Shown: piece by piece, positions 15,943 to 25,037 of the stretch
How positions within the stretch are numbered: position 1 is the stretch's first letter
Layout of the letters: every line of letters begins with the position of its first letter
Assembly (NCBI RefSeq): GCF_037327425.1
Contig: NZ_CP147846.1
Span: forward strand, 5,394,001-5,458,000
DNA from: Rhodococcus sovatensis
GTDB taxonomy: Bacteria; Actinomycetota; Actinomycetes; Mycobacteriales; Mycobacteriaceae
Reading direction: 5' to 3'
DNA: 64,000 nt
The notes under the pieces: generated by a model
What the model saw: only the letters and a program-made list of their open reading frames with translations
Databases searched by the model: none
What the model was told of the DNA's origin: nothing
Translations under genes and position numbers: made by a program

Positions 15943-16836
15943 TCACGGCTTCCCGGCTTCGAGCAGTGCAGTCCGGGCGTGGGAGATGGTGTGTGGCAGC
16001 CACACTGCCTGAACGGGCACACGCGGCGCGTCCGCGAGGTTCAATACCCGAACTTGACCGTTCAATGCGGGGCCTGCATGCGCAGTGACGAGCGCGACTC
16101 GGTCTGTTCCGACGACGGCCGTCACCGGCGGTGTTCCCTGAATGATGTTCACACTCAGCGTTGGCTCGAAACCCGCACGTCTGCAGGCAGAGACGAGGAA
16201 GTCGGTGTAGAAGGAGTTCCCGGGTGGTGCCCATACCGCCAGTGGCCAGTCGGCGATGTCCGGGAGTGAGATGTCCGTGTGTCCCGCGAGGACGTGCTTC
16301 GAATCGACAGCGAGATTCAGTGGGTCGTAATGGAGAATGGCCGTGGCCAGGTCGGGTGGTGTCATGACTCCGCGTCGCAACACGACATCGACGGTCCCGT
16401 CCACGAGTGCGTCGTGTATTTGGTCCGGGAACGTCTGCCGGACAGTCACCGATCTCTCTGGCATCGATGCGCGTATCGGTTCGATCTTGCTGAATGCTTC
16501 TTCGGATGTGATTGCAGGAGTGTGTCCGACAACGAACGGGGGCGCCTCACCCAGTGCTGCCCGTCGAGTCGACGCACCCAATGCATCGGCAGCAGCGAGG
16601 AGCATCGACGCGCCTTGACGGAGTTCGTGGCCGGCCGCGGTCAAGACGGTGGCACGACCGTGTCGCTCGAGCAGTCGTACCCCCACGTCCTTCTCCAGCT
16701 GACGCATGGCGCTGCTCATTGCCTGTTGTGAAACGAACAGCATTGCCGCGGCGGCAGTCAGCGACCCGGTATCGGCGACGGCAACGAACTGACGCAGACG
16801 ACGGAGGTCGAGCTGCGGGGTCGGCTGAAGCGTCAT
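15943..16836 (-). CDS. LysR-family transcriptional regulator
   Basis: 297 residues. The N-terminal winged helix is clear (LDLRRLRQFVAVADTGSLTA, then VSQQAMSSAMRQLEKDVG). The rest is the two-lobed effector-binding domain. It is divergent from an SDR gene across 115 bp and most likely controls it. The spacer has T-rich and CAATTG-type sequence (about 16880) but I cannot fix a single T-N11-A site. Confidence 0.92.
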   Translation of the reverse strand: MTLQPTPQLDLRRLRQFVAVADTGSLTAAAAMLFVSQQAMSSAMRQLEKDVGVRLLERHGRATVLTAAGHELRQGASMLLAAADALGASTRRAALGEAPPFVVGHTPAITSEEAFSKIEPIRASMPERSVTVRQTFPDQIHDALVDGTVDVVLRRGVMTPPDLATAILHYDPLNLAVDSKHVLAGHTDISLPDIADWPLAVWAPPGNSFYTDFLVSACRRAGFEPTLSVNIIQGTPPVTAVVGTDRVALVTAHAGPALNGQVRVLNLADAPRVPVQAVWLPHTISHARTALLEAGKP

Positions 16837-16951
16837 CGATTTCCTTCCACAAGCATTGGTTGTGCAAGCACGCAGTATTTGTGTTTTTCAATTGTGATTG
16901 ATGACCCTACCGTTGGTTTCGAGATCGACACCAACGCGACAGGAGATTCAG

Positions 16952-17704
16952 ATGACACACTCGCTACAGGGCAAATCAGCGGTCGTAGCTGCGGGGGCGA
17001 AAAACCTCGGTGGTCTGATCAGCACAAGACTTGCCGAGGAGGGCGTCAACGTTGCAGTGCACTACAACAGCGACAGCACCGAGGCCGACGCCGACCGGAC
17101 AGTCGATGCCGCGCGGGCAGCCGGAGTCGAGGCCGTGAAGTTCCAAGGAGATCTCACGCGTCCAGCGAACATCGTGAAGCTGTTCGACACGGCTGTCGAC
17201 GCCTTCGGTGGCGTCGATATCGCCGTCAACACCGTCGGCAAGGTCCTACGCAAGCCGATCGTCGAGACGACGGAAGACGAGTACGACTCCATGTTCGGTA
17301 TCAACAGCAAGGCTGCCTACTTCTTCATTCAGGAAGCAGGCAAACGAATCAACGACGACGGCAAAGTGATCACGATCGTCACGGCCCTCCTTGCGGCGTT
17401 GACCGACGGGTACTCCACCTACGCGGGCGGCAAGAGCCCGGTGGAGCATTTCACCCGCGCTGCGGCAAAAGAGTTCGGTGTGCGCGGGATTTCGGTCAAC
17501 AACATCGCGCCCGGTCCGATGGACACCCCGTTTTTCTACGGCCAGGAAACGCCCGAGCGCGTCGAGTTTCACAAGTCGCAGGCGTTGAAGAACCAGTTGA
17601 CGCAGATCGAGGACATCGCACCGATCGTCCGTTTCCTCGCAAGCGAGGGTTGGTGGATCACCGGACAGACGATCTTCGCCAACGGCGGTTACACAACGCG
17701 CTGA
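16952..17704 (+). CDS. Short-chain dehydrogenase/reductase
   Basis: 250 residues from the ATG at 16952, which has AGGAGA upstream; the frame extends to 16898 but without a ribosome site. The cofactor loop is the variant AGAKNLGG. The active-site Tyr and Lys are in STYAGGKSPVEHF, and the NNIAPGPMDTPFF segment follows, all typical of classical SDRs. The usual catalytic Ser position falls in IVTALLAALTDG, where Thr or Ala stands, so activity may be altered. Controlled probably by the divergent LysR protein. Confidence 0.9.
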   Translation: MTHSLQGKSAVVAAGAKNLGGLISTRLAEEGVNVAVHYNSDSTEADADRTVDAARAAGVEAVKFQGDLTRPANIVKLFDTAVDAFGGVDIAVNTVGKVLRKPIVETTEDEYDSMFGINSKAAYFFIQEAGKRINDDGKVITIVTALLAALTDGYSTYAGGKSPVEHFTRAAAKEFGVRGISVNNIAPGPMDTPFFYGQETPERVEFHKSQALKNQLTQIEDIAPIVRFLASEGWWITGQTIFANGGYTTR

Positions 17705-18007
17705 ACACCAACGGCGGTGGCTTTGTTGTGCCGGACGAGAACACTCACGTGAACCGTCCGAGGAAGGCACGCCCTGATCGAATCCGAGGGGGAGCGGACG
17801 GCGATCGATCGGATGCTCGAGTACTTCGGCGACTTGACGGATCGTGAGATCGAGGTGGACGTGGCCTCACCCACCGCGTACAGATCCGGTGATCTTCGAT
17901 ATGAACCGGGTCGACGAGTAATACCGGTCTGCGGTCCGTAAGCACCGCTGGCCGATAGGTCCACTCTCAGGGTACCGTTGCCGGCAATATTGGGGGAGGG
18001 GGGTCTC
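17705..18007. other. Gap with a possible decayed coding fragment
   Basis: No intact gene. On the plus strand, about 17774-17944 reads as 50 or so codons of protein-like sequence (ERTAIDRMLEYFGDLTDREI), reminiscent of the C-terminal part of an alkylsulfatase-type protein but too short to be sure. A purine-rich GGGGGAGGGGGG lies just before the next gene and serves as its ribosome site. Confidence 0.3.
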
Positions 18008-20923
18008 ATGAATTCCAGCGAAATCCGGGTGGCGCTTCGGTGGATTCTCAGTCGGTCATGGCTGGGGGCGGCTGTGGCTACCCACTCGGCGCTAGCGGGA
18101 TTGGGATTCGTCGTGTTGTCTCAGACCGGTTGGGCTGGAGCGTATTCCTGGATCTTTGCTGCCGTTGGCACGGTGATCGCTGTGTTCGTTCCGTGGATCA
18201 ACTGGTGGTTTCAACGAAAATACGCAGCTCGGAGCGAGGCCAAACAACGTCTGGCGAAAGTCACCGACACACTGCCGATGCCGACCAGGCCGGTCGACCG
18301 TCGGCCGTCGTCTCTGCTCGCAGCTGACAACCGCGTCATCGAGTTCATCGACCATCGAGAGGACCGGGCGACGCTGAGTGCGTGGGCAGACGACGAACTG
18401 TCGGCGCCCATCTTGTTCCTCAAAGGCAGCACCGGTACCGGAAAAACTCGCTTGACGATCGAGTGGGCGGCGCAGAGGACGGACTTGGCGGTACTCCGAG
18501 TCCGTCCGGGAACAGAAGCATCCATTGTCGGTGACGCGAACGCTCTCGATAAGTCTGTCGCGCTAGTAGTCGATCTGACATTTCCTCGACCCGAGCTGAA
18601 CTCGCTCATCAACGACCTGGCGCGCTCTTCTGGTCGAAAGATCCGACTGATCATCGAAATTCGCACCGAGGCCATGATCGAACACCTACGCGCGTCGGTC
18701 GACACGCAGGGTCGACTGCTTCTCGAAACGGCCGCTTCTCATACCCTCTCGATCTGCGACGGCGATGCCGACGTCGTCCGGCGGATACGCAGGGCTCACG
18801 CTGACTTACGGGCGAAACTGAATATTCAGGAAGCGCCGCTCCCTGAATTGGCCGCGCCGTGCACCTTCAGGTCCATCAACGAAACCGTGGTGGCTTCAAT
18901 ACTGGGTGATATCAGTGCAGATCGGAAATCGATTGGTGGTGCGCTGCTCAGCAGTGAAGCCGCCGCGTGGCGTGCCGGTGGACCTGGCTTCTCGCCGTCG
19001 ATCGATCCTGCGACGGCTATGGCGTGTATCGGGTCGTTGACGTTGTTCGGTGCACATTCGGAACTTGCCGCGGTGGATCTGCTCCGCCTAGTGCCGGAAC
19101 TGGCGGACGCACGCCTCGAAAGGCGGTACGAACTGGCGCGTTGGATACGTCGTCTCTACCCCGGAGCCGCTGATACTGAGTTTGTCGGTCACATCGAACC
19201 GCCGTCGTTGCAGCACGCGGTGTGCGGATCGATCGACTCGAGCGTCATCGACTCGATGTCGGCGCATCCTGGCTTGCCGAAAACGGCGGTTGCCCGAGCG
19301 TTGGCAGTGCTGATTCCTGCTTCTGTCACATTCCCGCACCTTGCTGGTGCTGTGTCGAATCTGCTGCATTCCGCTGTAGGCGAAAACCTTCCGGATGCCG
19401 TCCGCACAGCAATTCTCACTCAGAGACCCATCGATGTGGATCGTGCGGTGGCTCAGGCTGTTGCGGGCGGCGAGGTCGAAATCAGTGAGACCACCATCGC
19501 GATGCTGTCGACACTCATTGGGCATCGAATGCTGGTGACGCGAGCGGCAGTAGCCGGAAACACGGTGTCGAGTGCTCGGCAAAGCGGAGACCTGCACGAA
19601 CTGGCGCTTGCGCTCGATGACCTGCACATGGCTTCCAGAGTTGCGGGAGATTCTGGAGCCGCGTTGGAATCGGTGAAGGAGGCATTCGATCTGTACGAGG
19701 TGCTGTGCGCCGAAAACTCGACGGTCTCCGTAAGGGAGCGCGCTGCGCAGGCCGCAATGAACGTCGGAAAGGCGTTGTACGAGCGCGGCCGTTACAGCGA
19801 TGCGCGTTCGTACCTCGAAAAGTCCGAGTCCGGATATCGCGCGCTGTACGCCGATGTCGGTGAGAACATGGTGGGACGCCTGGCGATGGTTCGAGCCACC
19901 CGTGGCTGGCTGGACATCGACGACGGTGACATCGACGGTGGGATCTCAGCGATAAACGAGGCGTTGGACCTTCTGACACGTCGGCCGCAAACGGAGTCCG
20001 AACAAGAAGCGGGAGCCCTGGCGCGCGTTCGTACGCTGCGGGTGCGGGCTCTGACTAACCATGGGCACGAAGGCGAATCGCTTTTCGAAGAACTCGAAGA
20101 TGTCATCTCGATGAATCGAAGTCTGGCCCAATCAGGCGAGGTTTTCGATATCAGTGATTACCTCGAGTCGTTGCAGTGTCGCGTTGTTCTGGCTAGAAGG
20201 CTCCCTGACCGCCGCGAGGGTGAGGTGGCGTACGCCCAGGATGCAGTCGAAATCGCGCGGAACTACGCGGATAGTTACGCCGGAATCTTCGATATTGCTC
20301 TTGCGCAGGCGCTCCTGAACTATTCATTCAGTCTGGTTTCAGCGCGGATATCGTCTGAGGACGCAGTAGAAGCATCACAGGAATCGGTTGCGATCTATTG
20401 GAGGCTTTGTCGAACCGATGCACATCGGTTTCGGATAAACCTATCGAGCGCCTTGTGCAGCCTGGGCGCCGCGCGCATGTCCTCGTTGAGTCCCGCTGGC
20501 TACACAGAAGCAATCGATGCATTTCAGCGGGCAGTGGATGAGTTGCGGACGCTCGACACTGGCGGGTCAACTCTATTGGCGTGCAAGATGCGGTGTGATT
20601 CCAAGATTCGGATAGCTCACTGCACAAAGGAACTCGGCTACGAGACTCGGGCTCTCGCGCTTCTCGACGCCGCGGTCGATACGATCGAGGAGGCTGAAGC
20701 GGAACACTCGGGTCTGTTCACGGCAAGGCTAGCCGCGGCACTTGCTGTCAAGGCCCACTGGCTGGCAAGCCCAGATGGCTCGTTGCCCTTGCTCACACGA
20801 TCGATCGAACTGTTCGAGTCGGTGGAGAATCTCGCTCCTGAATTCGAGCCCACCTACAGGTCGGCCCTTGACCTCCGCGCGCAGTTCGACAGTGGCCAAC
20901 CGCAGCTCAAGTATCGAGTGTGA
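18008..20923 (+). CDS. Membrane-anchored P-loop NTPase with C-terminal TPR-like repeats (STAND-like)
   Basis: 971 residues from the ATG at 18008, which follows a strong purine site; an ATG at 17978 would add 10 residues. Two N-terminal membrane helices (about 18-42 and 45-68, ending in INWWFQRKY) are followed by a P-loop NTPase: Walker A GSTGTGKT at about 138-145, a Walker B-like VALVVDLTF near 185, and LIIEIRTEA near 213. From about residue 500 to the end it is helical repeats of TPR type (EAFDLYEVL, SYLEKSESGYRAL, AINEALDLL). The architecture fits STAND-type signalling or antiphage NTPases with membrane effectors. It stands alone between an SDR and a convergent gene. Confidence 0.8.
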   Translation: MNSSEIRVALRWILSRSWLGAAVATHSALAGLGFVVLSQTGWAGAYSWIFAAVGTVIAVFVPWINWWFQRKYAARSEAKQRLAKVTDTLPMPTRPVDRRPSSLLAADNRVIEFIDHREDRATLSAWADDELSAPILFLKGSTGTGKTRLTIEWAAQRTDLAVLRVRPGTEASIVGDANALDKSVALVVDLTFPRPELNSLINDLARSSGRKIRLIIEIRTEAMIEHLRASVDTQGRLLLETAASHTLSICDGDADVVRRIRRAHADLRAKLNIQEAPLPELAAPCTFRSINETVVASILGDISADRKSIGGALLSSEAAAWRAGGPGFSPSIDPATAMACIGSLTLFGAHSELAAVDLLRLVPELADARLERRYELARWIRRLYPGAADTEFVGHIEPPSLQHAVCGSIDSSVIDSMSAHPGLPKTAVARALAVLIPASVTFPHLAGAVSNLLHSAVGENLPDAVRTAILTQRPIDVDRAVAQAVAGGEVEISETTIAMLSTLIGHRMLVTRAAVAGNTVSSARQSGDLHELALALDDLHMASRVAGDSGAALESVKEAFDLYEVLCAENSTVSVRERAAQAAMNVGKALYERGRYSDARSYLEKSESGYRALYADVGENMVGRLAMVRATRGWLDIDDGDIDGGISAINEALDLLTRRPQTESEQEAGALARVRTLRVRALTNHGHEGESLFEELEDVISMNRSLAQSGEVFDISDYLESLQCRVVLARRLPDRREGEVAYAQDAVEIARNYADSYAGIFDIALAQALLNYSFSLVSARISSEDAVEASQESVAIYWRLCRTDAHRFRINLSSALCSLGAARMSSLSPAGYTEAIDAFQRAVDELRTLDTGGSTLLACKMRCDSKIRIAHCTKELGYETRALALLDAAVDTIEEAEAEHSGLFTARLAAALAVKAHWLASPDGSLPLLTRSIELFESVENLAPEFEPTYRSALDLRAQFDSGQPQLKYRV

Positions 20924-20934
20924 CCCGGATAGGC

Positions 20935-20960
20935 GCTGTTCGTTGCCGGCGTCGAACAGC
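20935..20960. terminator. Hairpin after the NTPase gene
   Basis: GCTGTTCG and its complement CGAACAGC, 10 bases apart, 12 bp beyond the stop at 20923 and before the end of the convergent sucrase/ferredoxin gene. No T-run, so a weak or Rho-assisted terminator at most. Confidence 0.4.
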
Positions 20961-20986
20961 ACCGCCCGAGCGTGGACGTCGGATCG

Positions 20987-21898
20987 TCAATCGAGACTGC
21001 TGATGTGGATGGACGTGATTTTGCCGTGGTCGGCGGAGTGTGGTTCGGCCGCATTACAGGTAGTTTTTCGCGCCGATTGTGGCGCGGGTGTCACATGGAC
21101 TGTGACGGCTGCGCCGGGCGTCTCGAATACCACTGCGGTGTCTTGGTCGGCCGATGTCGTTCCTCGGGGGAGCACATCGCCTATTCCGGTGAGCGTTCGC
21201 AAGGTTCGTACGCCGTGCTCAGCGACCTGAACCGCAGGAGTGTCGGTGCACCGACCACGGTAATGGTTCAGCGTCAGGTGGCCGGCGCCGTGTCGTTCGA
21301 TGATTTCTTCGGCGGTGCTCGGCTCGAGATGGCCGTAGTAGCTGCCGTCGGGTAGGGCGACCATTCCGCCGGCGAAGCGGTCACCACCCACATGCGTGGA
21401 TTCGAAGACCTGCGAGCGCGAGTCGGCCAAAGCACGGACGATCGGGCGCCCGAACACTGCACAACACGGGTCCTTCTTTCCATGCGTACACACCAGGTAC
21501 AGAGGCTGGAGAACCGGTTCACCGGACTCTGGCAGGGTATCGGCTACTGCGGAGGCGATATCGAGATCGAGGAGCTCGTTCGGATATCGATAGTGGTGAC
21601 GGGTGATCCAGGGCCCGATGCGTCCGGAGTGCACCAAGAATGCTCGACGTTCGGAAGTATCGGTCCGTGGTCGGTGCGGATCTCGTATCAGCTGAAGGCG
21701 GACTCGTAGTGGCGCGCATCGTCGCTGCAGTTCGACGCCGACCTCACCGAGTGGCCCATCCGAGAGGTAGGGTGCTGCACCCCACGGTCCCGGGTGTTCG
21801 ACCAGCAGCCAACCGGCCGCCACGGCAGCGGTCCCGCGCAGCGATTCACCACTTGCGCGAGAGATCGCTGCACAACCGGGGGCACGGATGCCAGTCAT
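20987..21898 (-). CDS. Sucrase/ferredoxin-like (thioredoxin-fold [2Fe-2S]) protein
   Basis: 303 residues. The family marks are present: LVCTHGKKDPCC with Cys137, Cys145 and Cys146, and STHVGGDRFAGGMV with His169, then LPDGSYYGHLEP. In the yeast relative Apd1 the cluster is held by two Cys and two His spaced HxxxH; here the second His position is Asp173, as I recall for actinobacterial members. Its ATG overlaps the stop of the siderophore-binding lipoprotein gene (ATGA), so translation is coupled. A role in releasing iron from imported siderophore is a fair inference. Confidence 0.85.
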   Translation of the reverse strand: MTGIRAPGCAAISRASGESLRGTAAVAAGWLLVEHPGPWGAAPYLSDGPLGEVGVELQRRCAPLRVRLQLIRDPHRPRTDTSERRAFLVHSGRIGPWITRHHYRYPNELLDLDIASAVADTLPESGEPVLQPLYLVCTHGKKDPCCAVFGRPIVRALADSRSQVFESTHVGGDRFAGGMVALPDGSYYGHLEPSTAEEIIERHGAGHLTLNHYRGRCTDTPAVQVAEHGVRTLRTLTGIGDVLPRGTTSADQDTAVVFETPGAAVTVHVTPAPQSARKTTCNAAEPHSADHGKITSIHISSLD

Positions 21899-22851
21899 TG
21901 TTCGGAGAGCGTGTCGATCAGACGATGTGCGGTGAGAACACTCCCGAAGAGGTAGTCCTTGGACGGCAGCACGGTGACCTCGGTTCCAAGGCCCGCGAAC
22001 AAGGGGTTCTGCTGTAGCGCGGAGGCGGCGTCGTCTGTACCGGCGTCGGTGAGCAGAATCAGTCGATCGGCAGCGAGGACGTCGATGAGTTCTGGACTGA
22101 CGTCGACCGTCGATACCTCTGCAGATCCTGGATCTTGTTGCGCGGGAGCGCGGTAGCCGAGATCGGCGAGTACCGAGTAGGGAAATGATCCGTTCTGGGT
22201 CATGTAGCGCACGGAGTCGGTGCGAACCCTGGCCACGGTCAAGGTCACCCCGTCGGTATCGAGGGTCTCGCGTACGCGCGCCACTTCGGCGTCGTAGTCA
22301 CTGATCAGGCTGTCTGCGAGATCGGATTCGTTGAGAAAGTCTGCGACTTGGTGGAGGGTGTCTTTCCAGCCTGCGTCGGTGTATTCGACGACGACGGTGG
22401 GGGCGATGGACTGAAGTTGCTCGTAGACTGCGCGGCTGTCCTCGACGGTCGTGCGCATGATGATCAGGTCAGGTTCGGTTGCCAGGAGCGCTTCGATGTT
22501 GACCGCTGCATCAGTGGTACCGATGTCTGTGGGCTCGGTGTCGAGCTCGTCGAGGACAGCCGGAGAGTAATCGCCCGTCAGCGGCGGCTTGACTGCGGCG
22601 ATGGGGTCGACGCCGAGGGCGACGGCAGCTTCGAGGGTGCGGTCCCCGTCGAGGATCGCAACTCGTTGTGGGTCCGAGGGAACGGTCGTCTCACCGAACG
22701 CATGCTGGACCGTTCTCGAGGTCGATTCGTCGCTTCCAGCTGTCTGGTCGGTATCGGGCGTGGTTTGGCCGCAACCGGTCAATATCGCGACGAACGCAGC
22801 CATCGACGCAGCCAACACCACGGGTTTCTTGGAAGACCGTCCACTTTTCAC
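21895..22851 (-). CDS. Iron-siderophore ABC transporter substrate-binding lipoprotein
   Basis: 318 residues with a GTG start. A lipoprotein signal ends in AILTGC (Cys27). The mature protein is a FecB/FepB-type (TroA fold) binding protein: VPSDPQRVAILDGDRTLEAAVALGV, LLATEPDLIIMR, and ADRLILLTDAG. It would capture ferric siderophore outside the cell. No permease or ATPase genes are adjacent. An iron box and a -10-like TAGGCT lie directly against the start codon, so the mRNA is probably leaderless and iron-repressed. The promoter sits in the 3' end of the DUF6328 gene. Confidence 0.93.
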   Translation of the reverse strand: MKSGRSSKKPVVLAASMAAFVAILTGCGQTTPDTDQTAGSDESTSRTVQHAFGETTVPSDPQRVAILDGDRTLEAAVALGVDPIAAVKPPLTGDYSPAVLDELDTEPTDIGTTDAAVNIEALLATEPDLIIMRTTVEDSRAVYEQLQSIAPTVVVEYTDAGWKDTLHQVADFLNESDLADSLISDYDAEVARVRETLDTDGVTLTVARVRTDSVRYMTQNGSFPYSVLADLGYRAPAQQDPGSAEVSTVDVSPELIDVLAADRLILLTDAGTDDAASALQQNPLFAGLGTEVTVLPSKDYLFGSVLTAHRLIDTLSEQ

Positions 22852-22869
22852 GAGGGTAGCCTAACCGTT
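22851..22869 (-). promoter_or_regulatory. DtxR/IdeR-type iron box overlapping a leaderless promoter
   Basis: Minus strand GGTTAGGCTACCC matches 12 of the 13 central positions of the IdeR consensus (GGTTAGGCTAACC); over the full 19 bases 13 match. The -10-like TAGGCT (22863-22858) ends 6 bases before the GTG, the spacing expected for a leaderless transcript. Confidence 0.7.
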
Positions 22870-23457
22870 GGCGTCACCCGAGTGGTTGTGCAGGTCTTTC
22901 TCGGCGGTTGCGGACCTACGGCGACGCAGCAGCAACGGATGGATCACCCAGACTCCGAAGAAGCCGGACACTGCCGCGCTTCCCACTATGGTCGCCGCTA
23001 CCGGTCCGATGACGACATCGGTAATCAACACGACAACACAGGTGAGCGCGACGCCGAGCAACATCAACCCCACCAGGGCGGCCCGGTGCGCCGCAGAGAC
23101 CAAGTCTGCGAGTGCATGTTGCCGAAACAGCAGTCGGTGCATGGCGACTGGAGAGGTCAACAATATTGTTGCGGTCACCGAAGAAAGAACCGCGACCATG
23201 TAGATCGCCTTGTCGTAGGTGGGAAGTATGGCGAATCTGGCTTGGAACGGGAGAATGAGTAGAAACCCGGTCAACAGTTGAATGCCGGTCTGGACCACTC
23301 GGAGTTCTTGGAGCAGACTCATCCAGTTTCGATCCAACGATTGCTCTGGACTTTCGCCGCGGCGCCGCGAATTGAACTCTTCGTTGGAGCTGCCCGACCC
23401 GTCGTCTGTGCTGTTGTTCGACATCGACATGTCCCTGGGCTCGGCGATGGATGACAT
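22861..23457 (-). CDS. DUF6328-type four-helix membrane protein
   Basis: Up to 198 residues; an internal ATG at 23424 preceded by CCCAGGGAC may be the true start. After a polar, Ser/Asp-rich N-terminus come four membrane helices (TGIQLLTGFLLILPF, YMVAVLSSVTATILL, ALVGLMLLGVALTCVVVLI, TIVGSAAVSGFFGVWVI) and a basic tail RRRRS. The LLTGFLLILPFQARF segment is typical of the DUF6328 family. Function unknown. Confidence 0.8.
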   Translation of the reverse strand: MSSIAEPRDMSMSNNSTDDGSGSSNEEFNSRRRGESPEQSLDRNWMSLLQELRVVQTGIQLLTGFLLILPFQARFAILPTYDKAIYMVAVLSSVTATILLTSPVAMHRLLFRQHALADLVSAAHRAALVGLMLLGVALTCVVVLITDVVIGPVAATIVGSAAVSGFFGVWVIHPLLLRRRRSATAEKDLHNHSGDANG

Positions 23458-23682
23458 GGAATTTTGTCCCCATCGGTGTCGGGTGTCTCGGCTGAATTCA
23501 CCTTGACCCCTCGACGGCGCGAAATCAACTACCGGCCGCGCCCCAACGATCAGTTCTTCGCTTCCGCCAGGGTGCGCGCAACGACGGAGAGCTTGACGCG
23601 GTCACTATCGCTGGGTTGCTACTGGACCCGATATTTTGGCCGCAACGTTGCCGACTCGGCAAAGTACAGGCAGGGTGGAGTT

Positions 23683-24147
23683 ATGAGCGATTCCACGAAG
23701 GTCACCGTAGAACGAACCATCGAGGCGCCCGTAGACGCAGTCTTCGACGTTCTTTCCAATCCGGAGCGACACCAATCACTCGACGGGTCCGGGTTCATCC
23801 GAGGTGTGGACCACGCCGATCGCATCCAGAAGGTCGGCGAAGTGTTCACGATGAACATGCAGGGTGACCACATGGGTGGTGAGTACCAAACCGACAACCA
23901 CGTGTCCGGCTATGCGAAGGACAAGCTGCTGGCCTGGAAGACGGCGCCTGCCGGCACCGAGCCTCCCGGGTGGGAATGGCTGTGGGAGTTGGAGTCTCAG
24001 GGCCCCAATGAGACGTTGGTCCGGCACACCTACGATTGGTCGAAGGTCACCGACAAGAAACTGCTCGAGAAGGTGAAGTTTCCGCTGGTCACGCCGGATC
24101 AGCTGGACACCACACTGAGCCGACTCGCTGCCGAGGCAACTACCTGA
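23683..24147 (+). CDS. SRPBCC (START/polyketide cyclase-like) family protein
   Basis: 154 residues from the ATG at 23683; the frame is open 73 codons further upstream but without coding character. The start VERTIEAPVDAVFDVLSNPERH is the hallmark first strand and helices of the SRPBCC fold, and the C-terminal long helix is present. Family members bind hydrophobic ligands; ligand unknown here. A strong hairpin follows. Confidence 0.9.
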   Translation: MSDSTKVTVERTIEAPVDAVFDVLSNPERHQSLDGSGFIRGVDHADRIQKVGEVFTMNMQGDHMGGEYQTDNHVSGYAKDKLLAWKTAPAGTEPPGWEWLWELESQGPNETLVRHTYDWSKVTDKKLLEKVKFPLVTPDQLDTTLSRLAAEATT

Positions 24148-24193
24148 CCGACTCCCGTCCAACTATGTTCTGGTAGAGGCGAATACCTTGTGG

Positions 24194-24224
24194 CCGGGCA
24201 TCGAACTATCAGATCGATGCCCGG
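24194..24224. terminator. Bidirectional terminator-like hairpin
   Basis: CCGGGCATCGA and its exact complement (11-bp arms, 9-base loop) between the convergent SRPBCC and GNAT genes, covering the last codons of the GNAT gene. Confidence 0.6.
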
Positions 24225-24952
24225 TGACGAACCCACACGTTCGGCTCGACGTACACCGCCGTTCCCTGCGCGAGGTCGCTGAGCACCGGCGTGAGGGCTC
24301 CCGGAACCTCTACCGGGCCGGATCTGTCGAACGGCAGGCCGGTCCAGCTTCTCCACTCGTCGAGAGTTCCGGGGATGACCATCGATCGAGGAGCGACGCT
24401 GTCGATGCGTCCCCCGGCGCGCACGTGCACGCGCAGCCACGGGTCGGTGGGTAGCCCATCGGACCGTGTTCGGTACGCGTAGGTGCTCATCGGTTCGTTG
24501 ATGTCGGTCTTGCCGTTGGGCCGCAGCGGAGCGATAAGTTCGTCGAAACCGAGCCTGCGCGTGTTCTCTCTGAGTGCGACGAGCAGCGCCGACGACAGTC
24601 CACGCCGTTGCGCCTCTGGTGCCACAGCGATTTCGAGCGCGCTGACGGTGTTCGGCGCACTGCCGGTGAGCCTGGTGCTGATGCCGCGTCGAATAGCGCC
24701 GTCCCAGCCGTCGATCGGCAGCTCGTCTCCGTCGGGGAGATGGAACGGGATCGAATATGCCTTCCCGACGACGGTGCCCGTCTCGTCCTGGCATACGAGT
24801 ACGTAGTCGGCGAAGAGTTCGACGACGTCGGGTGTGTAGTACATCCTCGCGATGGGATCTCGCGTCATGAATGTGGGCCACGAGTTCGGCATGCTCCACA
24901 GGGCGTCGGCGAGGTCGGGTCTATCGGCAAGTACGGAGACGGTAAGGCCCAT
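24209..24952 (-). CDS. GNAT-fold acetyltransferase-like protein
   Basis: 247 residues. The acetyl-CoA site APEAQRRGLSSALLVAL lies at about 130-146, inside a central GNAT core; an extra C-terminal part (VPGALTPVLSDLAQGTAVYV) makes it longer than a simple GNAT. The substrate is unknown. Convergent with the SRPBCC gene. Confidence 0.85.
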   Translation of the reverse strand: MGLTVSVLADRPDLADALWSMPNSWPTFMTRDPIARMYYTPDVVELFADYVLVCQDETGTVVGKAYSIPFHLPDGDELPIDGWDGAIRRGISTRLTGSAPNTVSALEIAVAPEAQRRGLSSALLVALRENTRRLGFDELIAPLRPNGKTDINEPMSTYAYRTRSDGLPTDPWLRVHVRAGGRIDSVAPRSMVIPGTLDEWRSWTGLPFDRSGPVEVPGALTPVLSDLAQGTAVYVEPNVWVRHRASI

Positions 24953-25037
24953 GACGCCATGGTGTCAGCACTCGGAGGTTCTTGTCGAGCTGTATTCGTT
25001 ACAGCACAGCGCATTCGGACGGAATCCGTTCCACGTC

